Source of the DNA: Verrucomicrobiota bacterium
Lineage (GTDB): Bacteria > Verrucomicrobiota > Verrucomicrobiia > Chthoniobacterales > UBA6821
Direction of reading: 5' to 3'
DNA: 6,697 nt
Assembly (NCBI GenBank): GCA_016871655.1
Contig: VHCR01000080.1
Coordinates: 1 to 6,697 of the forward strand
Part shown: one piece after another, positions 1-5,172 of the stretch
Layout of the letters: every line of letters begins with the position of its first letter
Position numbering within the stretch: the first letter of the stretch is position 1
Program-made: the position numbers and the translations under genes
Notes under the pieces: generated by a model
What the model was told of the DNA's origin: nothing
The model's database searches: none
Seen by the model: only the letters and a program-made list of their open reading frames with translations

Positions 1-1124
1 TTCCTTCTGGAATTTTGAGAAAAGGAAAAATTTGTGTCATTGGCAATGGCGTCGTGATTGATCCAATTGCACTCGTAAAAGAAATCGAAGGCTTACGTTC
101 ACAAGGCATCAAAGTTGATAAAAATCTTCTCATCAGCGAGAGTGCTCATTTGGTGATGCCTTATCATCGTGCGATTGATGAGGGGCGCGAGCGGATGAAA
201 GGAAAAAATAAAATTGGAACGACGAAGCGTGGCATTGGTCCTGCTTACGGCGACAAAGCGGCTCGTGTTGGCATGCGCCTAGCAGATTTGATGAGGTCTG
301 ACGTTTTTGAAAAAAAATTACGTTTGCGCATCAAAGAAAATAATCTTGTTTTGAAAAACTTTGGTGAAAAGCCACTCTCGTTTGGAAAAGTTTTGAAAGA
401 CTATCAAGTGGCAGCAAAATCGCTAAAACCTTTTGTGACGAACACCGTTGCTTATTTGCATGAGGCGATAGCGAAGAAAAAAAATATTCTTTTTGAAGGG
501 GCGCAAGGCACCTTTCTCGATTTAGATCATGGAACTTATCCTTTTGTTACCAGCTCCAACACAACTTCTGGCGGTGCTTGCACCGGATCAGGAGTGCCTC
601 CAAATCGTATCGATTCAGTGGTAGGTGTCCTCAAGGCCTACACTACGCGTGTGGGAGAGGGACCTCTTCCCACTGAAAATGCTGCGGTGAGTGATATGCT
701 TCACAAAATGGGACGCGAGTTTGGAGCGACCACAGGTCGCGCCCGACGCTGCGGTTGGTTTGATGCCGTGGCGGTGCGCTACGCAACCATGGTCAATGGT
801 GTTGATCGTCTTGCGGTGACCAATGTTGATGGATTGGATAACGTCAAAGAAATTTTGATTTGTACCGGTTACAAGATCGATGGTCGTGGCAAAGTGTTAA
901 ACATTCCTCCGACTGATGCGGAAGAATTAGCGCGTTGCAAGCCTGTCTACAAGAAAATGCCAGGATGGATGACTTCTACAACTGATTGCAAAAAATATAG
1001 TGATCTTCCTCTTCAAGCTCGTTGCTACCTTGAAGAAATTGCTAAACTTGTTGGAGCCAAACTCTGGATCGTCAGCGTTGGTCCGGGCCGCGAGCAGACG
1101 ATGTGGATTAATAATGGAAGATAG
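1..1124 (+). CDS. purA: Adenylosuccinate synthetase, 5' end outside the window
   Basis: This enzyme joins IMP and aspartate using GTP to make adenylosuccinate, the first committed step from IMP to AMP, in the cytoplasm. The frame is open from base 3 and begins PSGILRKGK, a conserved internal stretch of the family, so the TTG at 15 is an internal Leu codon and not a start. About 373 residues are visible of a usual 425-430; the N-terminal GTP-binding loop lies outside. Visible signatures are IGTTKRGIGPAY (about 213-250), FEGAQGTFLDLDHGTYP (from about 493) followed by TSSNTTSGG, KAYTTRVGEGPLPTE, FGATTGRARRCGW (from about 719), and a C-terminal VGPGRE. The guanine-recognition segment, TKLD in E. 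coli, reads TNVD here (from about 817), a Lys to Asn change. The last two codons and the TAG stop lie in the GAAGATA/GGAGATA repeat that follows. Identification is secure. Confidence 0.97.
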   Translation, partial: PSGILRKGKICVIGNGVVIDPIALVKEIEGLRSQGIKVDKNLLISESAHLVMPYHRAIDEGRERMKGKNKIGTTKRGIGPAYGDKAARVGMRLADLMRSDVFEKKLRLRIKENNLVLKNFGEKPLSFGKVLKDYQVAAKSLKPFVTNTVAYLHEAIAKKKNILFEGAQGTFLDLDHGTYPFVTSSNTTSGGACTGSGVPPNRIDSVVGVLKAYTTRVGEGPLPTENAAVSDMLHKMGREFGATTGRARRCGWFDAVAVRYATMVNGVDRLAVTNVDGLDNVKEILICTGYKIDGRGKVLNIPPTDAEELARCKPVYKKMPGWMTSTTDCKKYSDLPLQARCYLEEIAKLVGAKLWIVSVGPGREQTMWINNGR

Positions 1125-1236
1125 GAGATAGAAGATGGAAGATAGGAGTTGAAGCCTGCTAAAGCAGGCAAGTGATAAAATAAATTTTCATTTTCTATCT
1201 ACTGTTTGCTAAAGACTACTTCTATCTCCCATCTTC
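1117..1236. repeat. Heptamer-arm inverted repeat element A (purA-prmA junction)
   Basis: The left arm (1117-1148) is a run of 7-bp units of the types GAAGATA, GGAGATA and GAAGATG, four full units plus a partial one. The right arm (1217-1236) holds the same units in reverse complement, for example CTATCTCCCATCTTC. Bases 1131-1148 match the reverse complement of 1219-1236 at 16 of 18 positions, so the arms could pair. The core of about 70 bp between them holds a perfect palindrome and AT-rich sequence. The left arm contains the purA stop codon. The right arm ends two bases before the prmA ATG. A second element of the same design sits at 4164-4314. No coding capacity or transposase is visible. 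Confidence 0.85.
1154..1169. repeat. 16-bp palindrome with 7-bp stem
   Basis: GCCTGCTAAAGCAGGC is a perfect 7-bp stem around a central AA. It may fold as a 6-bp stem with a TAAA loop in RNA. It lies 29 bp after the purA stop, in the core of element A. It is GC-rich enough to be a stable RNA hairpin, but the sequence after it is purine- and A-rich with no T run, so it is not a convincing intrinsic terminator. It could be a protein-binding site, a 3'-end stabiliser or a small mobile palindrome. Its 7-2-7 design matches the palindrome at 2108-2123. Confidence 0.75.
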
Positions 1237-1238
1237 AA

Positions 1239-2081
1239 ATGTTTATCACTCACCTCTGGACGCGGCTGACCTCTAAAATTCACGAGGATGCTTGGGTGGA
1301 GCGCCTTCGCTTCGCAGGTCCTGAGAATCTCGTAATAAAAGCATTTCCTGCATCACGTACCTTACGCTTGCAGGTTTATACCAATCAAGAGACTTCTAGG
1401 AAGTTAAAAAAACTTTTTGGTGGCTCCGTACGGCCTTTTAACATGGCGTCCTGGAAGCCTCCTGAAATCAAGCGCCGCAAGCCTATCGTTATTGCTGGTG
1501 GATTGAGACTGCACAATGATCGAGAACTATTTTTGGAAGATCACAAAAAGAAAAAAGGTTATCCGCTTTTGATTCCGGCGGAGATGGCTTTTGGAACAGG
1601 CGAGCATGCGACGACACGGGGGTGTCTTCGAATTCTCTCTGAGATTGCTTCTCAGTTCCCTCAAAAAAATTGGTCGTTCCTCGATCTTGGAATGGGTTCT
1701 GGAATTTTAGCGTTTGCTGCAGAGTTGTTCGGCGCCAAAAAAATTCTTGGAGTTGATTTTGATTTACGTTGTGTGAAAGTCGCGCGAGCTAATGCTAAAG
1801 CCAATGAGCTTTTAAAATCTCAATGGCTTCATGCTGATATCTTGAAATGGAAGATTCCAGGAACATGGAATGTGATCGCGGCAAATATTTATTCTTCGGT
1901 GTTGACAGCAGCAGCTCCTAAAATTGTGAAAGCGCTAAAGCCTCAAGGTTCTTTGATTCTCTCAGGAATTTTTGCACAAGAGATTCCACAAATCGAAAAC
2001 TGTTTTGCTGAACTTGGGTTGAAAAAAAATCGAGAAATCATTCAAGGAAAGTGGGGGGCGTTGTGGCTTAAAAAATCGTGA
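1239..2081 (+). CDS. prmA: Ribosomal protein L11 methyltransferase
   Basis: This is an SAM-dependent methyltransferase that trimethylates amino groups of ribosomal protein L11 in the cytoplasm. Numbering from ATG 1239 gives 280 residues, close to the usual 290-300. The PrmA hallmark PAEMAFGTGEHATT is at residues 113-126. The SAM motif I, DLGMGSGILAFAA, is at 149-161, the acidic motif II GVDFD at 171-175, and the ANI motif near the target site at 215-217. LSGIF follows at 241-245. The N-terminal third is the divergent L11-recognition region. ATG 1239 has no clear Shine-Dalgarno site. The frame is open back to TTG 1206, but those 11 codons are mostly repeat-derived (TTSISHLQ), so I prefer the ATG. 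A loosely spaced AGGAGA follows the TGA stop and precedes the next gene. Confidence 0.93.
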   Translation: MFITHLWTRLTSKIHEDAWVERLRFAGPENLVIKAFPASRTLRLQVYTNQETSRKLKKLFGGSVRPFNMASWKPPEIKRRKPIVIAGGLRLHNDRELFLEDHKKKKGYPLLIPAEMAFGTGEHATTRGCLRILSEIASQFPQKNWSFLDLGMGSGILAFAAELFGAKKILGVDFDLRCVKVARANAKANELLKSQWLHADILKWKIPGTWNVIAANIYSSVLTAAAPKIVKALKPQGSLILSGIFAQEIPQIENCFAELGLKKNREIIQGKWGALWLKKS

Positions 2082-2087
2082 TCCTAC

Positions 2088-2093
2088 AGGAGA
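2088..2093 (+). promoter_or_regulatory. Shine-Dalgarno-like AGGAGA after prmA
   Basis: AGGAGA stands 6 nt before an in-frame TTG at 2100, good spacing for ribosome binding. It is about 75 nt from the ATG at 2169, where homology to the ATPase family begins. Translation from TTG 2100 would add 23 residues encoded by the two palindromes at 2108-2168. One reading is that this was the original ribosome-binding site of the downstream gene and that palindromic sequence was later inserted between it and the start. It may also simply be fortuitous. Confidence 0.4.
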
Positions 2094-2107
2094 TTGCTTT
2101 TGAGTAG

Positions 2108-2123
2108 GCATCTGAACAGATGC
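2108..2123. repeat. 16-bp palindrome with 7-bp stem
   Basis: GCATCTGAACAGATGC is a perfect 7-bp inverted repeat around a central AA, located 26 bp after the prmA stop. It is followed by AAAAATTT on the + strand, not a T run, so it does not fit a + strand intrinsic terminator. It has the same length, arm size, central AA and GC ends as the palindrome at 1154-1169 although the arms differ in sequence. Confidence 0.75.
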
Positions 2124-2129
2124 AAAAAT

Positions 2130-2168
2130 TTCTTGAAAAATAGACATTTAAAGTCTATTTTTCATGAA
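2130..2168. repeat. Long AT-rich inverted repeat directly before the ATPase start codon
   Basis: The arms GAAAAATAGAC (2135-2145) and GTCTATTTTTC (2153-2163) are perfectly complementary over 11 bp around the 7-nt loop ATTTAAA. Extending outward gives 15 of 16 matching pairs (2130-2145 with 2153-2168). The repeat ends one base before ATG 2169. An RNA hairpin here would end in five U residues, so it could act as a weak terminator in either direction or hinder ribosome access to the next gene. The stem has few GC pairs, so termination strength is doubtful. No other copy is seen in the window. Confidence 0.75.
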
Positions 2169-3297
2169 ATGATTTTACGGTCATCATTACAAAATTCTGT
2201 TGAAAAAGTGTTACGCAGAAGCCGCATTGTCGCTTTGTTGGGCCCTCGCCAGATTGGGAAGACAACCTTGGCCCGTGAAATTGCAGCAAAACAAAAGGGG
2301 ACTATTTTTGATCTTGAGGATCCAACTCATCAAGCCCGCCTCTCTTTGCCGAAGCAAACTTTAGAATCTTTGAAGGGATTGGTGGTGCTCGATGAGATTC
2401 AGTTGCGACCAGATCTTTTGCCGATCTTGCGTGTCTTAGCTGATCGTAAGCCATTGCCGGCTCGTTTTCTCATTTTGGGAAGTGCTTCTCCAGATTTAAT
2501 TCGACATGCCTCAGAAAGTTTAGCGGGCCGCGTGGAGTTTATTGATATTTCGGGATTTCAACTTTCTGAAGTTGGATTTCAACATCAATCCAAGCTATGG
2601 CTGCGCGGCGGTTTTCCACGATCTTATTTGGCAAAGAATGATGTCGATAGTATGTCGTGGAGAATTAATTTTATCAGAACATTTTTAGAAAGAGATGTGC
2701 GCACTTTCGGTTTGGAAACCTCTCCTGCGGCTCTTCGACGTCTGTGGCAAATGCTGGCTCATTATCATGGAGGTGTTTGGAACGCTTCAGAGTTTGGTCG
2801 CTCGTTAAGTGAATCTTATAAAACAACGCGACGACATTTGGATATTTTGAGCGGCCTTTTTATGGTGAGAGCGTTGCCGCCGTGGTTTGAAAATGTTGGG
2901 AAGCGTATCGTCAAGCATCCCAAAGTCTATATTCGAGATGCAGGATTGCTTCACAGCTTACTTGATATTCCGACCATGAGCGTGCTTCAAGGTCATCCTA
3001 AATGTGGTGCATCGTGGGAGGGGTTTTGCATCGAGCACCTTTTGGCTCGGTTTGGTGATCGCAATGCCTATTTCGGGTGCAGAGCTAGATCTTTTAATGG
3101 TTCATGGAAAAAAGAAATATGGTTTTGAAATGAAATATACCGAAACGCCTCGAGCTACAAAATCCATGCATGCGGCAATAGAATTGCTGAAGCTCGATCG
3201 ACTCGATGTGATCTATCCGGGAAAGGAAACATTTTTATTGGATAACAAAATCGTCGCTAAGTCGCTGAAAGTTGCGATCACAGAAAATAGAAAATAA
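2169..3297 (+). pseudogene. AAA ATPase with DUF4143-type C-terminal domain, frameshifted
   Basis: This belongs to the AAA_14/DUF4143 class of accessory ATPases, common in bacteria and archaea and of poorly known cellular role. From ATG 2169 the features are: Walker A GPRQIGKT at residues 25-32, Walker B LVVLDE at 71-76, GSAS at 104-107, LAGR at 118-121, LRGGFPRSYL at 145-154, and FLERD at 172-176. Then come a winged-helix-like region and SWEGF, typical of the C-terminal part. The first frame stops at 3128 after drifting into unrelated residues beyond AYF (ending about 3074). The family-typical ending resumes one frame over at about 3073: SGAELDLLMVHGKKKYGFEMK, with the ELD...E.K pattern of a nuclease-like fold, then TKSMHAA and VIYPGKE, ending at 3297. 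The two frames together cover nearly the whole family length (about 376 codons). A deletion of about 14 nt would explain the shift. The gene is probably inactive, or yields a protein lacking the C-terminal subdomain. A sequencing error is also possible. Confidence 0.85.
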
Positions 3298-3306
3298 TTT
3301 TGGCTT

Positions 3307-4164
3307 ATGAAAAATGATTTACCACCACGCCACATTGCCATCATCATGGATGGAAATGGTCGATGGGCTAAAGAACGAGGTTGGATGAGGCTTAAAGGAC
3401 ATGAGCAAGGAGCTCAATCAGTTCAGGAATGCTTAGATGGCTCCTTGGAAGCAGGGGTAGAATACCTGACACTCTACGCTTTTTCTTCCGAAAATTGGAA
3501 GCGACCAAAACTTGAAGTGCAAGGTCTGATGACGTTGCTCGAACATTATTTGGGAAATAAGATTGAGGAGATGAATAAAAATGGAATTCGTTTTAATGCC
3601 ATCGGACGTTTAAGTGAGTTACCACCTGCGATTCAAAAACGTTTGCAAAAAGCCATCGATGCAACCGCTCACAACAACAAGCTGACCCTCACGCTCGCAC
3701 TCAACTATGGAGCTCGCGCGGAAATCGTAGATGCCACTAAGATGATCGCACAAAAAGTGCAACAAGGAATTTTATCGGTCGAAGAAATCACTGAAGAAAC
3801 TATTGCCAATCATCTCTACACTGGACTTCTTCCAGAACTCGCTGCTGGCAATGAAAAGCAAGGAGCGACGGCGCACAGAGGAGGAGTGTATAAGGAAATA
3901 CTCGACGACTCGATCACCGACGCGACGCAGCTAGTCATGTCAGCAGTAGAGTTATGTAAGAAGTCCACGGCCAGCATGCCCGATCCCGACTTGTTCATCA
4001 GGACCTCGGGAGAATATCGCATCTCGAATTTTCTTCTCTGGCAACTGAGCTACAGTGAGCTTTATATTACTCCGAAACTCTGGCCTGATTTTAAAAAAGC
4101 AGATCTCTTGGCTGCAATTGAGGAATTTAAAAAACGGGAGAGACGATTTGGAGGAATTGGTTAG
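3307..4164 (+). CDS. uppS: Isoprenyl transferase (undecaprenyl diphosphate synthase) with internal insertion
   Basis: This cis-prenyltransferase condenses isopentenyl diphosphate units onto farnesyl diphosphate to make the C55 lipid carrier precursor used for peptidoglycan and other wall polymers, at the cytoplasmic face of the membrane. IAIIMDGNGRWAKERG opens the conserved core, with the catalytic Asp at residue 15. LKGHEQGA, LTLYAFSSENWKRP (54-67), ALNYGARAEIVDA, IRTSGEYRISNFLLWQ (from 231) and the C-terminal RERRFGG are all present. The length is 285 residues against about 230-255 for the family. The excess is one block at residues 173-223, between HLYT and MPDPDLFIRTSGE, which are normally almost adjacent. 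ATG 3307 follows the ATPase stop by 9 nt with no obvious Shine-Dalgarno site, suggesting translational coupling. The TAG stop overlaps the first unit of repeat element B. Activity is likely, since all catalytic motifs are intact. Confidence 0.95.
   Translation: MKNDLPPRHIAIIMDGNGRWAKERGWMRLKGHEQGAQSVQECLDGSLEAGVEYLTLYAFSSENWKRPKLEVQGLMTLLEHYLGNKIEEMNKNGIRFNAIGRLSELPPAIQKRLQKAIDATAHNNKLTLTLALNYGARAEIVDATKMIAQKVQQGILSVEEITEETIANHLYTGLLPELAAGNEKQGATAHRGGVYKEILDDSITDATQLVMSAVELCKKSTASMPDPDLFIRTSGEYRISNFLLWQLSYSELYITPKLWPDFKKADLLAAIEEFKKRERRFGGIG
3823..3975 (+). other. In-frame insertion of about 51 codons within uppS
   Basis: Most UppS proteins read HLYT, one to three residues, then PDPDLxIRTSGE. 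Here 51 codons stand between HLYT and MPDPDL. The segment begins GLLPELAAGNEKQGA, has a Gly- and charge-rich middle, then an apparently helical stretch (GVYKEILDDSITDATQLVMS) followed by AVELCKK. It contains no stop, tandem repeat or clear palindrome. My hand count gives about 54% GC, but other parts of uppS vary from about 30% to 60%, so composition does not mark it as foreign. I do not recognise the sequence. It would lie beside the IRTSGE loop that contacts isopentenyl diphosphate. Confidence 0.8.
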
Positions 4165-4314
4165 AAGATGGAAGATAGGAGATAGAAGATAGGAGAAAAG
4201 ATGCAGCGCATTAATCAAAATAAAGTTCAACAAAAATGTTGTCCTCCTTTATATGCTAGTGATGGCAGATCAAAACTTCCATCTCCTATCTCCCATCTCC
4301 CATCTTCTACCTCC
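4164..4314. repeat. Heptamer-arm inverted repeat element B (uppS-aminotransferase junction)
   Basis: The left arm (4164-4198) is five consecutive 7-bp units of the types GAAGATG, GAAGATA, GGAGATA and GGAGAAA. The right arm (4276-4314) carries about five and a half units in reverse complement, such as CATCTCC and TATCTCC. About 27 of 32 positions of the left arm match the reverse complement of the right arm. The core (4199-4275) differs from that of element A and has a small hairpin, CAACA-AAAA-TGTTG (4228-4241). The element starts on the last base of the uppS stop and extends into the reading frame of the following aminotransferase, where the right arm encodes LPSPISHLPSST. No protein of its own is apparent. 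Confidence 0.88.
4191..4195 (+). promoter_or_regulatory. Repeat-derived Shine-Dalgarno AGGAG
   Basis: AGGAG lies five bases before ATG 4201, near-ideal spacing, and is formed by the junction of two heptamer units in the left arm of element B. It is the strongest ribosome-binding site for the aminotransferase frame and the main reason for preferring ATG 4201 to ATG 4336, which has no such site. If the two arms pair in RNA, this site would be inside the stem and partly hidden. Confidence 0.6.
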
Positions 4315-5112
4315 TGGTCTTGGCAGCAAAACGAGATGGTAGCTTGCTCTGGAGGTGTTTCTCTCAATGATCGTGGTTTTCGTTATGGGCAACATTTGTT
4401 TGAAACGCTAGCGATTAGAGATAAAAAAATTCTTTTTTTTAAAGAGCATTGGGAGCGATTGATCGCAGCCGCGCAGCGCCATCATTTTCCAATGGAGGCT
4501 TCATGGCATAAAAGTCTGAATGATTTTTTGAAAAAGGAATCGTGGAAGGATGGATTGCTGAGAATATTTTTAACAGCAGGAGAGGGGACACTTGGCTCTC
4601 CGATTGTAACGCCAAATTTATTTTTATTTTGGGAAGCGGCTGATTTTCCTTCCGAAGAAAAATTGAAAGAGGGAATTAAAGTCGTCTCGTTGGATTCTCC
4701 GATCGGAACAACATTGTGGGGAGAGAAAACAGGAAATTATTGGGGGCATCTCAATGCTCTGGAAGCGGCTCGCCAAGTTGGTGCCGAGGAGGGGCTTGTT
4801 TTTGATCAAGAAGGATTTTTAATTTCTGCAGCGATGGCAAATGTGATCCTTTGGCTGGATGATGGCAGGCTTATCACGCCACCTCGCGCGCGCGGAGCGC
4901 GTGATGGAGTGGTGCTGGCTCAAGTGCGACAGCAACTTCCTGATTTAATCGAGGCTGATGTCACGCGAGACGATTTAAAAAAAGTTGTTGCGATGGCCGT
5001 GACCAACTCACGACTCAACGTGATGCCAGTAACAATCCTGGATGGGAGAAAAATAATTACCCACAAAGACCACAGAGAAAAAAATTTTAACGCAAAGAAC
5101 GGAAAGAAATAA
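4201..5112 (+). CDS. Class IV (fold-type IV) PLP aminotransferase / aminodeoxychorismate lyase-like protein
   Basis: The family includes branched-chain aminotransferase (IlvE), D-amino acid transaminase and aminodeoxychorismate lyase (PabC); the substrate cannot be set from sequence. The core starts at about WQQNEMVACSGG and has the signature LNDRGFRYGQHLFET, then FKEHWERL. The PLP-binding Lys is probably K176 in EKTGNYWGHLNALEAA, followed by GLVFDQEGFLIS, MANVILW and LITPP. Two expected residues differ: Ser209 occupies the place of the Glu that contacts the PLP ring nitrogen, and the usual GI.R motif reads GVVL, with Leu239 for Arg. ATG 4201 has a good AGGAG but gives an N-terminal extension of about 40 residues made from element B. 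ATG 4336 would cut off the first strand, which begins before it. The last residues (THKDHREK, then NAKNGKK) and the TAA stop come from a 9-bp repeat. Length is 303 residues against a usual 270-300. Confidence 0.85.
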   Translation: MQRINQNKVQQKCCPPLYASDGRSKLPSPISHLPSSTSWSWQQNEMVACSGGVSLNDRGFRYGQHLFETLAIRDKKILFFKEHWERLIAAAQRHHFPMEASWHKSLNDFLKKESWKDGLLRIFLTAGEGTLGSPIVTPNLFLFWEAADFPSEEKLKEGIKVVSLDSPIGTTLWGEKTGNYWGHLNALEAARQVGAEEGLVFDQEGFLISAAMANVILWLDDGRLITPPRARGARDGVVLAQVRQQLPDLIEADVTRDDLKKVVAMAVTNSRLNVMPVTILDGRKIITHKDHREKNFNAKNGKK

Positions 5113-5125
5113 AAGAACGCAAAGA
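5061..5125 (+). repeat. 9-bp-period tandem repeat at the aminotransferase 3' end
   Basis: Units ACGCAAAGA, ACGGAAAGA, AATAAAAGA and ACGCAAAGA run without gaps from 5090 to 5125. Two related units, CCACAAAGA and CCACAGAGA, stand at 5061-5078, separated from the others by an A7-T4 stretch. The array covers the last 16 or so codons of the aminotransferase and its stop, and ends 47 bp before the mfd start. Because the period is a multiple of three, copy-number changes would keep the reading frame within the coding part. Unit sequence is unrelated to the 7-bp elements. Confidence 0.8.
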
Positions 5126-5136
5126 AAATAAATTTG

Positions 5137-5171
5137 CTGCAACCTGTAACCTATAAACTGTAACCTGTTTC
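5137..5171 (+). repeat. CTGTAAC-type heptamer tandem repeat before mfd
   Basis: Five consecutive 7-bp units of the form CTGCAAC, CTGTAAC, CTATAAA, CTGTAAC and CTGTTTC end one base before ATG 5173. The array displaces any ribosome-binding site: no Shine-Dalgarno-like sequence is seen in the 20 bases before mfd. The unit differs from the GAAGATA/GGAGATA family but has the same period. Confidence 0.8.
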
Positions 5172-5172
5172 C

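Noticed and set aside
15..17. TTG as the start of purA
   Set aside because: The frame continues upstream with PSGI, which matches conserved family sequence, so the gene is cut by the window edge.
1149..1181. Sigma70-type promoter (TTGAAG with TAAAAT) in element A
   Set aside because: Spacing between the boxes is about 21 bp, too long, and the AT-rich context makes chance matches likely.
1962..2147. Minus-strand frame across the prmA 3' end
   Set aside because: It is antisense to prmA and the palindromes, with no recognisable domain.
2130..2168. Strong intrinsic terminator after prmA
   Set aside because: The T run is part of an AT-rich stem instead of following a GC-rich one, so I list it only as an inverted repeat.
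3069..3100. Programmed ribosomal frameshift joining the two ATPase frames
   Set aside because: There is no recognisable slippery heptamer or downstream pseudoknot, and the residues missing at the joint point to a deletion.
3823..3975. UppS insertion as a copy of the heptamer elements (similar length of about 150 bp)
   Set aside because: No heptamer periodicity or inverted arms are visible, so the length match appears coincidental.
4201..4314. CRISPR array from the heptamer repeats
   Set aside because: Units are 7 bp, contiguous and degenerate, with no spacers and no cas genes.
4336..4338. ATG 4336 as the aminotransferase start
   Set aside because: There is no Shine-Dalgarno site, and family-like residues (WQQNE) precede it. 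It cannot be fully excluded.
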